Source: CAIKLP01 sp965279595 (GTDB lineage Bacteria; Bacteroidota; Bacteroidia; Sphingobacteriales; Sphingobacteriaceae). From it: a DNA stretch of 64,000 nucleotides. The first letter of the stretch is position 1. Every line of letters starts with the position of its first letter. Below the pieces are notes generated by a model that did not search any database, was not told the origin of the DNA, and worked only from the letters and a program-made list of their open reading frames with translations. The stretch is from NCBI GenBank assembly GCA_965279595.1, contig OZ257246.1:1302001-1366000 (forward strand). Reading direction: 5' to 3'. Of this stretch, positions 7,586 through 16,544 are shown in pieces. The position numbers and the translations under genes were made by a program.

Positions 7586-9001
7586 ATGGGAATATTTGTT
7601 GACATATTAGCTAATTTCTACAATACTGCCATATTTTATTATGCCATGTTGGTCTGTAGTTCCTATATTTTATTAGCCATACTTTCTGCATATGAAATGG
7701 TTTATTACAAAAAGAAAAATGCTTTTGTAAATTATAGAGCCATATTATCTTCTCCAATTGCTCCAGGTATTTCAATAATTGCTCCTGCCTATAATGAAGA
7801 GCATACAATTATTGAAAATATTAGGTCATTATTATCTCTTTACTATAATAATTTTGAAGTCATCATTGTAAATGATGGAAGCAAGGATAATTCAATGAAT
7901 AAAATGATTGAGCATTATGATTTGGAATTAGTCAACTTTGCTTTCGAATATAAAATAAAGTGCAATGAAATTTTGGGAGTTTACAAATCAAAAAATAAAG
8001 CATTTAGTAAATTAATTGTTGTGAATAAAATGAATGGGGGGAAAGCGGATGCTTTAAACGCTGGAATTAATATTTCTCAACAAGGAATCATAGCTTGTAT
8101 AGATGTTGATTGCATATTGGAGCATGATGCTATTTTGAAAATGGTTAAACCTTTTTTAGAAGAAAAAGAAAAAGTAATTGCGACTGGTGGTGTGATAAGA
8201 ATTGCTAATTCATGTGAAGTGGAAGATGGTAGAATTATTAAAATAAATTTACCAAAACAATTTCTTCCCAGAATGCAAGTTCTAGAATATTTTCGAGCAT
8301 TCTTAATGGGGAGGATGGCTTGGAGCAGACTTAATGGATTATTATTAGTTTCAGGTGCTTTAGGATTCTTTGATAAGAAAATCGTAATTGATTGCGGAGG
8401 ATATGACAAAAGTACTGTAGGGGAAGATATGGAATTAGTAGTAAGAATGCGCCGATATATGTCTGAAAGAAATTTGAAATATAAAGTGGTGTATGTACCA
8501 GATCCATTGTGCTGGACAGAGGCACCTGATAACTTGAAAATTTTAGGTCGACAAAGAAATAGATGGATGCGGGGAACCATAGAAACTATGTTAGAACATA
8601 AACATTTAATGTTAAACCCAAAATATGGATTGCTTGGAGTTTTGAGTTATCCATATTGGTTCTTGTTTGAATGGATGGCACCATTAATTGAAGTAAGTGG
8701 TATAGGATTCGCAATTATCATGTCATTATTAGGTTATATAAGTCTTGAGTTCTTTGTTACACTACTCATTGCAGTTTTCTGTTTTGCTTTCATGTTATCT
8801 AGTTTTGCAATTTTGTATGAAGAACTTTCTTATCATCAGTATCGAAATAAAAGAGATGTATATAGATTAATGCTTGTTGCAATCATTGAACCTTTTATTT
8901 ATCACCCTATGGTTTTGAAATGGTCAATTCAAGGAAATATTGATTTTTTAACAGGCAAGAAAAGTTGGGGTGAAATGACTAGAAAAGGATTTAAAAAGTA
9001 A
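7586..9001 (+). CDS. Processive family 2 glycosyltransferase (membrane synthase)
   Basis: 471 aa with the layout of PgaC/NodC/BcsA-type synthases. It has an N-terminal membrane helix (about 14-35), a GT-A domain and two or three C-terminal membrane helices (about 350-410). Catalytic motifs are intact: NDG at 96-98, metal-binding DVD at 173-175, the GED general-base motif at 279-281, and QRNRW at 323-327. Such enzymes polymerise UDP-sugars at the cytoplasmic face and thread the chain across the inner membrane. The closest look is to poly-beta-1,6-GlcNAc synthases, but the sugar is not proven. There is no PilZ domain, so control would have to come from the neighbouring receiver and HEAT proteins. 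A six-G run at 8036-8041 encodes Gly-Gly of NGGKADALN. Confidence 0.88.
   Translation: MGIFVDILANFYNTAIFYYAMLVCSSYILLAILSAYEMVYYKKKNAFVNYRAILSSPIAPGISIIAPAYNEEHTIIENIRSLLSLYYNNFEVIIVNDGSKDNSMNKMIEHYDLELVNFAFEYKIKCNEILGVYKSKNKAFSKLIVVNKMNGGKADALNAGINISQQGIIACIDVDCILEHDAILKMVKPFLEEKEKVIATGGVIRIANSCEVEDGRIIKINLPKQFLPRMQVLEYFRAFLMGRMAWSRLNGLLLVSGALGFFDKKIVIDCGGYDKSTVGEDMELVVRMRRYMSERNLKYKVVYVPDPLCWTEAPDNLKILGRQRNRWMRGTIETMLEHKHLMLNPKYGLLGVLSYPYWFLFEWMAPLIEVSGIGFAIIMSLLGYISLEFFVTLLIAVFCFAFMLSSFAILYEELSYHQYRNKRDVYRLMLVAIIEPFIYHPMVLKWSIQGNIDFLTGKKSWGEMTRKGFKK
8036..8041 (+). repeat. G6 tract inside the glycosyltransferase gene
   Basis: GGG-GGG codons for the conserved Gly-Gly of the NGGKADALN motif form a six-G run. 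It is the second-longest G run seen, and lies in the same operon as the G8 run at 5442-5449. Confidence 0.7.
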
Positions 9002-9009
9002 TTTTTGAA

Positions 9010-11028
9010 ATGAAAACAAACGATAAAAACCCATACATACTTAATCGCATATTATTGGGATTAAATAATTTTATGGGAATTAGCATTGGTTTTCTAATTG
9101 TTTTCGTTTCTATGCGATTGCTTGAATTTATTGTGCTTTCTTCTGAGAATACTATTTCTAGTTCATTGGCAATTATCGAATTGAAAGCCATTCGTTTTGA
9201 CATTGCATTTTATTTTCAAATGTTAGCAATGGGATTTTTACCTATCATGCTTTTATATTTATTGATTAACATGCGAGTGGTAAATTTTCTGCTTTATGTA
9301 TTTGGTTCTGCATTTATTTTATTTGATGCAGTTTTAATTCTATATTTTTCAACTACCAAAATCCCATTAGGTGCAGAGTTGTTTGGTTATTCAAAAGAAG
9401 AAATTAATCAAACCATTGGCGCATCAGGTGCTTTATCTGTTTTGAATATATTATTGGCTGCTGTATTAATTTTTGTAACAATATTCTTAGTGAGAAAATG
9501 TAAGGTTGTAAATTATCCGATTTGGATTTTTATTTTGATGGCCTTCATAAGCACCTTCACCTATTTCTTCCCACAAATAAGTAACGCAAAAGAAATTGCA
9601 TACAAATCTGAATTTGAATATTATACTTCAGTTAATAAAATAGCTTATTTTAAAATTCAAGCAAAAACCTATTTTAATAAAGAAAGTGATCAGGTTTTTG
9701 ATGGGTATTATTATGATGATGATTATACAGAAGGTTCTATCAAGTATGTAGATCCTAATTTCCCATTTTTACATTTAGATTCTACTTCAGATGTGCTTGG
9801 TCCTTTTTTTAATAAAAGTAAAGTAAGTCCAAATGTGGTGATCATTATTGTTGAAAGTTTAGGAACTTCTTATTCCGGACCATTTGCTGAGTTAGAAAGC
9901 TTCACACCATTTCTTGATTCAATTAGCAAATTAGGTTTGTATTGGCCAAACTTTTTAAGTACAGGTGGAAGAACATTTGCTGCTTTGCCCTCTATTTTAG
10001 GTTCATTACCCTATGCTCAACAAGGCTTTTTAGAATTGGGAAATAAAATGCCAAACCATCAAAGTTTAATGCGAATATTGAAAGCGAATGGATATTCTAC
10101 AGCATTTTATCACGGGGGTAATTCAGAGTTTGATTTCATGAATGAGTTTTTGCAAAAGCAAGAAATTGATGTATTAGTGGATCAATCAAAATTCAGTTCA
10201 GAATTCTCCACAATGCCAAAAAATGCTGGTGGTTTTACTTGGGGATATGGAGATCTTGAATTATTTAAACAATACTTTAAATATAATTTCAAAACTAATA
10301 AACCACGATTGGAGGTTTTTTTAACCTTATCAAATCACAATCCATTCAAAATAAATGGTCAACTTAAGTATTACCAATTATTTGAAAACAAATTGAATCA
10401 ATTAGGGATGAATGAAAGTCGGAAGCAAGAGTATAGAGCAAAAAAAGATATTTATTCATGCATATTATATTCTGATGATGCTGTTCGTTTTTTTATTAAC
10501 GAATACAAAAAGCGTTCAGATTATAGTAATACCATATTCATTATTACTGGAGATCATAGAATGCCGGAGCTGCCCTTGCAATCAACCATAGACCGTTTTC
10601 GAGTTCCAATGATTGTTTATTCTCCATTATTAAAGCACGCGCAAACTTTCCAGTCAGTTTCTTCTCATTTAGATATGACACCTACTTTATTGGCATATTT
10701 GTCTGCTAATTATTCCATTAAAAAACCATCATTAGCATCTTGGATAGGCACTGGTATTGATACCAATCACAGTTTTAGAAATACTCACATTTACCCATTG
10801 ATGAGAAATAAAAATGAGCTGATCGATTTTATTGATTATTCAAATTATACGGTAAACAATAGAACTTTTAGAATAGTAGATGGTTTAAAAATTGAAAATC
10901 ATGACGATGCTACAGCCCAAAAAATTAGCAAAGCAAAATTTGAAGATTATTTAAGAAGAAACAGTAAAGCAATCAAAAATAATGCATTGATTCCTGATTC
11001 AATATTTTATTTTTCGCCTTTTAGGTAA
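9010..11028 (+). CDS. LTA synthase-like sulfatase-superfamily transferase
   Basis: 672 aa. Four or five N-terminal membrane helices (about 18-43, 67-88, 92-114, 140-162, 168-188) precede a large extracytoplasmic sulfatase-fold domain from about residue 270. Metal and active-site positions match the LtaS family: E282 in IIVESLG, nucleophile T322 in GGRTFAALPS, H443 in SNHNPF, and D515-H516 in ITGDH. LtaS-type enzymes transfer phosphoglycerol or related head groups from phospholipids to glycans. In a Gram-negative Bacteroidota this one may decorate the polysaccharide made by the preceding synthase, or a periplasmic glucan. It begins 8 nt after the synthase stop. Its last 22 nt overlap the 3' end of the convergent gene at 11007-12200. 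Confidence 0.88.
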   Translation: MKTNDKNPYILNRILLGLNNFMGISIGFLIVFVSMRLLEFIVLSSENTISSSLAIIELKAIRFDIAFYFQMLAMGFLPIMLLYLLINMRVVNFLLYVFGSAFILFDAVLILYFSTTKIPLGAELFGYSKEEINQTIGASGALSVLNILLAAVLIFVTIFLVRKCKVVNYPIWIFILMAFISTFTYFFPQISNAKEIAYKSEFEYYTSVNKIAYFKIQAKTYFNKESDQVFDGYYYDDDYTEGSIKYVDPNFPFLHLDSTSDVLGPFFNKSKVSPNVVIIIVESLGTSYSGPFAELESFTPFLDSISKLGLYWPNFLSTGGRTFAALPSILGSLPYAQQGFLELGNKMPNHQSLMRILKANGYSTAFYHGGNSEFDFMNEFLQKQEIDVLVDQSKFSSEFSTMPKNAGGFTWGYGDLELFKQYFKYNFKTNKPRLEVFLTLSNHNPFKINGQLKYYQLFENKLNQLGMNESRKQEYRAKKDIYSCILYSDDAVRFFINEYKKRSDYSNTIFIITGDHRMPELPLQSTIDRFRVPMIVYSPLLKHAQTFQSVSSHLDMTPTLLAYLSANYSIKKPSLASWIGTGIDTNHSFRNTHIYPLMRNKNELIDFIDYSNYTVNNRTFRIVDGLKIENHDDATAQKISKAKFEDYLRRNSKAIKNNALIPDSIFYFSPFR

Positions 11029-12200
11029 TTAATTTTTTCTTTTTTTATTTTAGGGATTGTTTGGTAATAATCCTCCAAAACAACTTTCATAAACGGTAAA
11101 TAATATTCATAAAAAAAACTTTCTCTTTCACCTGGGTTATTTTTGTTTATTGAAATAGATTTCAACCATTCAATTTTTCTAAAATGAGTCATTCCCATAT
11201 CAATTGGGTTGTCAGCAAAATCAGAAGCAAAATAAAACATTTTACTTCCAGAGTCATTCCTTTCAATTACAGCAGGAAAAGTTTTTAAGATATTATTTGC
11301 TTCTAATAATGAATCTCCTCTTTTATTTGTATTTAATTTGAAAACAGAAATTACTTCATTAGATCTTGAAGTTTGAATTATTTCAAACCAAAATGGATAT
11401 TTTACTTCTTGTGGAATATTGTATTTTTTTTGTGCTGTTGAATTACTTACTAAAAGAGGTGATTTCCCATTTAAATGATTTCTATATTCAAGTACCTCTA
11501 CTTGTCCATTATCCCTAACAAGTATAATTCCTTGACCTTTAAATTTCCAAATAGTCTTATGTTGTTTTTGGAAATTATCTACAGCCCAATTCGGTAATTC
11601 TAAATTACTATTTGGATCTAATTCTTCGAAATACCTTCCTATCCAACCTGTCCATCTTATTTTAAAAAGAGCTTCAAATGAATCTCTAATATTTCTTGGA
11701 GTGGGAGATGCCATGCAGTTAAATTCTGCAATAATTAATTTCTTTTGCTTTTTTAATATTGATAATAATAAAATATCTTGAGCTGAAGTACCTCCATAAA
11801 TTTTCCTTGATTTTTCAGTTACTTTTCCACCAAACCAATCATGGTCATAAATCCCGTAAGTATCAGTAAAATACACTGCATCTAATCGATCGGCAATTTC
11901 TTGAATTTCTTGGTTGCTTCTTTTTTCTAAGCCATTAATGTAGAATTTTTTATTTTGGAAAGGGAGAAATCCTACATAATCACTACTGTTATCATAAAAA
12001 GTCGAATCCCATTTTCTGTAGTTTAAATTTTCAAGTATCCAATTAAATGAAACATGTTCCTGACTCGGGTGATTGATTACTGTTTTATCTACAATTAATA
12101 TATTGATAGGTTTGATGGGTGTAATAAACCAAAAAAACCACATCCAAAATGGAATAGTTATGAAAAAGAAAAGTAATGCCCAAATAATTTTCGATCTCAT
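11007..12200 (-). CDS. Unknown membrane-anchored protein of the polysaccharide locus
   Basis: 397 aa that I cannot place in a named family. An N-terminal helix (about 5-28, rich in Trp/Phe) anchors it in the inner membrane, with the remainder probably periplasmic. The soluble part begins with INILIVDKTV and contains two further hydrophobic strands, DAVYFTDTYG and KLIIAEFN. This suggests an alpha/beta, flavodoxin- or glutamine-amidotransferase-like core, but no catalytic triad can be assigned. It starts 3 nt after the YaiO-like gene stop, so the two are probably co-transcribed, and its 3' end overlaps the LTA-synthase-like gene by 22 nt. Its position makes a role in glycan export or modification likely. 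Confidence 0.7.
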   Translation of the reverse strand: MRSKIIWALLFFFITIPFWMWFFWFITPIKPINILIVDKTVINHPSQEHVSFNWILENLNYRKWDSTFYDNSSDYVGFLPFQNKKFYINGLEKRSNQEIQEIADRLDAVYFTDTYGIYDHDWFGGKVTEKSRKIYGGTSAQDILLLSILKKQKKLIIAEFNCMASPTPRNIRDSFEALFKIRWTGWIGRYFEELDPNSNLELPNWAVDNFQKQHKTIWKFKGQGIILVRDNGQVEVLEYRNHLNGKSPLLVSNSTAQKKYNIPQEVKYPFWFEIIQTSRSNEVISVFKLNTNKRGDSLLEANNILKTFPAVIERNDSGSKMFYFASDFADNPIDMGMTHFRKIEWLKSISINKNNPGERESFFYEYYLPFMKVVLEDYYQTIPKIKKEKINYLKGEK

Positions 12201-12203
12201 ATA

Positions 12204-13436
12204 TTAAAATGATTTCTCCAAACCTATATTAAATGAATAATCTGTTCGGTATCCAAAATTTGAAGTCTCTTCTTCTGCAATTCCAGTGCCTAAAGAAATG
12301 ATAAAACGTTTGGGTAAAGCTCTTTGGTAGCCTATTCTTATTCTATTTGATTTTAATAATACACTGTTTGGTGTTCCATCATTCCTTTGAATTTTTACTT
12401 CATCAGGTGATATACCAGTTCCTAAAGTTAAAGTCAAATAATTATCTGCATCTGATAAATAGTAACGTGTAATAAAGTTGACTGAGCTAGAAGTTCCAAA
12501 CCCACTTGGAATAAAATTGGGTTTCAAGCAAAACCAAAAATCTTTCCAATATTTTCCTATTGAACCAGTATATATCCAAGTGTCATTTGAAAAATGCAAG
12601 TATCTAACCCCGGCTTCAATTTCAAATGATTTCGGTAAACTTCTATATAATGATAGACCCCAACGATATTGAGGAAATAAAGCATCATTAGAAATTCCGG
12701 CACTTACATAGGCGTACATTTTTTTTGATAAGCTTGGATAAGCATCAATTTCATATTGTGCTCCGGTAGATTTAAACCTTTCAGCATAATTAATTCTTCC
12801 TACAACCGTACCTATTAACTCTGTCCTTCTAGAATATTGTAAAGTACCCATTTGCCAAGGGTCGAAAATTTTGTTAAACAAGTCATAGTCGTAGCCAAGA
12901 AAAATCTTATTTTTTTCTAAGTTTATTTTAATTCGGTCAGCTAGTTGAAATGCTTCTTGGCTCCCTTTATTCTTTTTTAGAATTGTATTGACTTCAATAT
13001 ATGCTTCTTTATATAACTTTAAATTATAAAGCGCTTTTGATTTTTTCAAAAGTAATTCATCATTTTCAGGATTTATAATAAGTCCTTGTTTCGCAATTTT
13101 TAATGCTTCATTTGGATTATCAGACCACAGCTCCATATCACACCAAGCAGAATATGCATCAATATAATTCACATTAAGTTCTATGCTCTTTTTAAAACAA
13201 ATTCTTGCTGAATCATATAGATCATCCCAAGTATATAACCTTCCTAAAAATATTCTTATATCGATATAGTTAGGGCTAATAAATAAAGCTTGTTTACACA
13301 ATTCTCTTGCTTCTTTTCTTTTGCCATTGAATCCAATTTCTCTGGCTTTTTCAAAAAGTTCATCACTACTTTGTGCTTGTACTGCAAAAGAGAATAACAA
13401 TAAAAAAACTATTGAAAATATTTTTTTAAAAGACAT
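12204..13436 (-). CDS. YaiO-like TPR/outer-membrane beta-barrel protein
   Basis: About 410 aa. A signal peptide (MSFKKIFSIVFLLLF ... VQAQ) is followed by three to four TPR units (about 25-170, with the SPNYIDIR and NPENDEL repeats). From about 185 to the end, alternating aromatic strands end in a terminal phenylalanine (GLEKSF), typical of an outer-membrane barrel. This TPR-plus-barrel layout resembles YaiO-family proteins and exporters such as PgaA, which let a growing polysaccharide cross the outer membrane. I chose the ATG at 13436, because the frame opening at 13469 runs inside glyA and hides the signal peptide. The gap to the glyA stop is 2 nt, suggesting an operon glyA-yaiO-like-unknown. 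Confidence 0.78.
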   Translation of the reverse strand: MSFKKIFSIVFLLLFSFAVQAQSSDELFEKAREIGFNGKRKEARELCKQALFISPNYIDIRIFLGRLYTWDDLYDSARICFKKSIELNVNYIDAYSAWCDMELWSDNPNEALKIAKQGLIINPENDELLLKKSKALYNLKLYKEAYIEVNTILKKNKGSQEAFQLADRIKINLEKNKIFLGYDYDLFNKIFDPWQMGTLQYSRRTELIGTVVGRINYAERFKSTGAQYEIDAYPSLSKKMYAYVSAGISNDALFPQYRWGLSLYRSLPKSFEIEAGVRYLHFSNDTWIYTGSIGKYWKDFWFCLKPNFIPSGFGTSSSVNFITRYYLSDADNYLTLTLGTGISPDEVKIQRNDGTPNSVLLKSNRIRIGYQRALPKRFIISLGTGIAEEETSNFGYRTDYSFNIGLEKSF

Positions 13437-13438
13437 TT

Positions 13439-14710
13439 TTATTTGTAAAGTGGGAAGTTTTTCATCCATGCATTAACTTCTTTTTTTACTTTTGAAATTA
13501 CTTTTTCATCTTCAATATTAGTTAAAACTGAATCTATAAAACCAACTATTTTATCCATATGTTTTTCTTTCAAACCACGAGAAGAAATAGCTGCAGTTCC
13601 GATCCTAATTCCAGATGTTACAAAAGGAGATTTATCATCAAAAGGAACCATGTTTTTATTGATAGTTATATCAGCTAAAACTAATGCATTCTCTGCAGCC
13701 TTACCTGAAATGTTCTTATTTCTTAAGTCGATAAGCATTAAATGATTGTCAGTACCACCAGAAATAATTTGATATCCTCTTTTATTAAATGCAGTTGCCA
13801 TAGCTCTTGCATTTTTTTGCACTTGTAAAATATACTTGAAATAATTTTCAGATAATGCTTCTCCAAATGCAATTGCTTTGGCTGCAATTACATGCTCTAA
13901 TGGTCCACCTTGCGTACCTGGAAAAACAGCTGAATCTAAAATTGCAGACATCATTTTCGGTTCACCCTTAGGAGTTTTCAAGCCCCATGGGTTTACAAAA
14001 TCTTTACCCATCATAATCAAACCTCCACGAGGACCTCTCAATGTTTTATGAGTTGTTGTTGTTACAATGTGGCAATGAGGTAGAGGGTCATTCAATAGTC
14101 CTCTAGCAATTAATCCAGCTGGGTGTGAAATATCTGCTAATAGTAATGCCCCAACTTTATCCGCTACTTTTCTCATTTTTTTATAATCCCAATCTCGCGA
14201 ATAAGCAGAAGCACCACATATAATTAATTTAGGATTTTCTTTGATTGCAATTTTTTCAAACTTAGAATAATCAATTAGGCCATTTTCTTTTTCAACACCA
14301 TAAAATGTTGGGTTATATAATTGTCCTGAAAAATTAACTGGTGAACCATGTGTCAAGTGGCCACCATGTGATAAATCAAAACCTAAAATTTTATCGCCGG
14401 GTTTTAAAACTGCTAACATAACTGCAGCATTAGCTTGAGCTCCAGAATGTGGTTGAACATTAGCCCATGTTGCGCCAAATAGTTCCTTCACTCTATCAAT
14501 TGCCAATTGTTCAACTTGATCAACAATTTGACAACCTCCATAATATCTTTTCCCTGGTAGTCCTTCTGCATATTTATTGGTCAGACATGAACCTTGAGCT
14601 TCCATTACTTGTTCTGAAACAAAATTCTCAGAAGCAATTAATTCTATTCCTTCTTGTTGGCGTTCTAGTTCTTTTTCAATCAGTTTGAAAACTTTTTGAT
14701 CTCTCTTCAT
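13439..14710 (-). CDS. glyA: Serine hydroxymethyltransferase
   Basis: 423-aa PLP enzyme converting serine and tetrahydrofolate to glycine and 5,10-methylene-THF. The N-terminus IELIASENFVSEQVMEAQGS is diagnostic. The PLP lysine is in TTTHKTLRGPRGG, and the C-terminal region has IRIGTAA. The full length matches the bacterial family. It is the first gene of a minus-strand run with the YaiO-like and unknown membrane proteins. This linkage looks like read-through rather than shared function, since no glycine or folate gene is adjacent. A 152-nt divergent intergenic region separates it from the sugar nucleotidyltransferase gene. Confidence 0.97.
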   Translation of the reverse strand: MKRDQKVFKLIEKELERQQEGIELIASENFVSEQVMEAQGSCLTNKYAEGLPGKRYYGGCQIVDQVEQLAIDRVKELFGATWANVQPHSGAQANAAVMLAVLKPGDKILGFDLSHGGHLTHGSPVNFSGQLYNPTFYGVEKENGLIDYSKFEKIAIKENPKLIICGASAYSRDWDYKKMRKVADKVGALLLADISHPAGLIARGLLNDPLPHCHIVTTTTHKTLRGPRGGLIMMGKDFVNPWGLKTPKGEPKMMSAILDSAVFPGTQGGPLEHVIAAKAIAFGEALSENYFKYILQVQKNARAMATAFNKRGYQIISGGTDNHLMLIDLRNKNISGKAAENALVLADITINKNMVPFDDKSPFVTSGIRIGTAAISSRGLKEKHMDKIVGFIDSVLTNIEDEKVISKVKKEVNAWMKNFPLYK

Positions 14711-14862
14711 TTTATGATATTTAGTATTGAAATTCTGCTTAAAAATAGTTAATTTTTAGAAATATGATGATGAATAGATTCTAAAGTAAAAATATTGTAA
14801 CTTCGAGGCTTAAACAAATCAACATTTTGTGTTCGAAAGTGCATTAAATGCTAGATAAACTC

Positions 14863-15855
14863 ATGAAAGCAATCATCCCTGTAGCAGGAATTGGAAGTAG
14901 GTTAAGGCCACACACTCATACACAACCAAAGGCGCTAGTTCCAGTTGCTGGCAAACCTATTTTAGGTCATATAATTGATAGTTTAACTGAGGTTGGAATT
15001 ACTGATTTTATATTCGTAATTGGGTACCTCGGCGATAAAATACAATCATATGTAACGGAAAAATACCCTTTGCTCAAAAAGGAATTTGTAGTGCAAGCAC
15101 AAAAGGAAGGAATTGGCCATGCTATTTGGACAGCCAAGGAATTTATTTCAGATGAAGATGAAATTTTAATTGTTTTAGGAGACACTATTTTTGATGTGAA
15201 TTTGCAAACGGTATTAGAAATGCCAAATTCTTCAATTGGAGTAAGAAAAGTGGAGGATCCTCGAAATTTTGGTGTAGTAGAATCTGATGATGATGGTTTT
15301 ATTACTAGGGTTGTTGAAAAACCAATGATTCCAAAATCCAATATGGCAATGGTTGGACTATATAAAATAAAAGAAGCTTCCGTTTTAATGAATGCTTTGG
15401 ATTATAATATCAGTCATGATATCAGAACCTATAATGAATTTCAATTAACTGACGGTATAATGTTAATGATTGAAAAGGGAGTTAAAATACAATCATTCAA
15501 AGTAGAAGATTGGTATGATTGCGGAAAAAAAGAAGTTCTTTTAGCAACTAATGCAATGTTACTTGGTCGCCAAAAGCAAACACAAGAACAATTTAATTTC
15601 CACAATACCATCATCATTCCACCCGTTAGTATAGCTGATAATTGCAGAATTCAGAATTCAATAATTGGACCAAATGTTTCAATTGGAGAAAATACTTATG
15701 TTGATCATTCAATTTTAAAGAATTCAATAATAGGTTCATTTTCACAATTAGAAGATGTGGTTTTATACGATTCCTTAATTGGAAGCGATGCTTCATTAAA
15801 AGGTTTAAGTCAAAGTCTTAATTTAGGCGACAGTACAGAAATTAGTTTTTCATAA
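14863..15855 (+). CDS. Sugar-phosphate nucleotidyltransferase with C-terminal left-handed beta-helix (copy 1)
   Basis: About 330 aa. The N-terminus has the nucleotide-binding signature GIGSRLRPHTHTQPKALVPV and the acidic pair after LGDTIFDV. The C-terminal third (about 250-330) has hexapeptide-repeat features (SIADNCRIQNS, IGPNVSIGEN) of a left-handed beta-helix. Related enzymes are glucose-1-phosphate thymidylyl/uridylyl- or mannose-1-phosphate guanylyltransferases; the exact sugar is not readable. A near-full-length paralogue lies at 19787-20794. The start MKAIIPV at 14863 fits the family; an in-frame ATG at 14848 would add five residues. Confidence 0.85.
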   Translation: MKAIIPVAGIGSRLRPHTHTQPKALVPVAGKPILGHIIDSLTEVGITDFIFVIGYLGDKIQSYVTEKYPLLKKEFVVQAQKEGIGHAIWTAKEFISDEDEILIVLGDTIFDVNLQTVLEMPNSSIGVRKVEDPRNFGVVESDDDGFITRVVEKPMIPKSNMAMVGLYKIKEASVLMNALDYNISHDIRTYNEFQLTDGIMLMIEKGVKIQSFKVEDWYDCGKKEVLLATNAMLLGRQKQTQEQFNFHNTIIIPPVSIADNCRIQNSIIGPNVSIGENTYVDHSILKNSIIGSFSQLEDVVLYDSLIGSDASLKGLSQSLNLGDSTEISFS

Positions 15856-15863
15856 ATAAATAA

Positions 15864-15869
15864 AAAGGA
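15864..15869 (+). promoter_or_regulatory. Shine-Dalgarno site deciding a TTG start
   Basis: AAGGAG sits 6 nt before the TTG at 15876. Strong Shine-Dalgarno sites are rare in this genome, and this one supports the non-ATG start of the TonB-like gene. Confidence 0.6.
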
Positions 15870-15875
15870 GATCCA

Positions 15876-16544
15876 TTGAAAAGATTATTATTTACAATTT
15901 GTTTATTCATCATCGCAGCAAATATTTTTGCACAAACACCTTTTCGAAAAAAAGTATATCATAAAGTAACAAGCTATTTGGTAGAAGAGTATGACACTAA
16001 GGATTCCTTAAGTTCAATGAAGGTTGGTTATTATGCAAGGTATAATCCAAAGTCTGGCAAAATGACTAAAAACGGGTCATATAAAGATAATATCAGATCA
16101 GGCATTTGGACTTTTTATAATGATAGTTTGAAAGTTTCTTATAAATATAATTATACAACAGGAATGTTGCTTTTTTCTAAGCCAGATACTTTGGCTAAAT
16201 ATTTTCTAAAGCAAGCAAATGTTGACACTAATTTTTATAGTGATTTAACATTTGTTCCTGAATTTATTGGAGGATCTGTTGAATATAAAGATTTCATAAC
16301 TAGTAATCTTAAATACCCTGCCATTGCAAAAGAGAATGATATAAAGGGAACAGTAATTGCAACATTTTACGTTGCAGCAAATGGTTTTGCTGAAAGTCCT
16401 AAAATAGTTAAAGGAATTGGTTTTGGCTGTGATGAAGAAGTAATTCGTGTAATTAATTTAATGCCAAGATGGTTGCCGGGTAGAAAGCAATCAGAAGTAA
16501 AACAATTGTATTATATGGCATTCAAATTTGAACCAAAGAAATAA
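15876..16544 (+). CDS. TonB C-terminal domain protein with MORN-like repeats
   Basis: 222 aa starting at TTG with a good ribosome site. A signal peptide (LLFTICLFIIAANIFAQ) is followed by MORN-like toxin/antitoxin-type repeats (about 50-95: GYYARYNPKSGKM, GSYKDNIRSGIWTFYND). A TonB C-terminal domain completes it (about 125-222: FIGGSVEYKDFI, YPAIAKENDIKGTV, WLPGRKQ). Unlike a true energy transducer it has no membrane anchor left after signal cleavage and no proline-rich spacer, so it is more likely a periplasmic TonB-domain protein than a partner of ExbBD. Its stop overlaps the next start (TAATG). Confidence 0.8.
   Translation: MKRLLFTICLFIIAANIFAQTPFRKKVYHKVTSYLVEEYDTKDSLSSMKVGYYARYNPKSGKMTKNGSYKDNIRSGIWTFYNDSLKVSYKYNYTTGMLLFSKPDTLAKYFLKQANVDTNFYSDLTFVPEFIGGSVEYKDFITSNLKYPAIAKENDIKGTVIATFYVAANGFAESPKIVKGIGFGCDEEVIRVINLMPRWLPGRKQSEVKQLYYMAFKFEPKK

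Noticed and set aside
8077..8580. 167-codon minus-strand open frame inside the glycosyltransferase gene
   Set aside because: It lies wholly within a gene with intact catalytic motifs on the other strand and has no recognisable domain or start context; it is a shadow frame.
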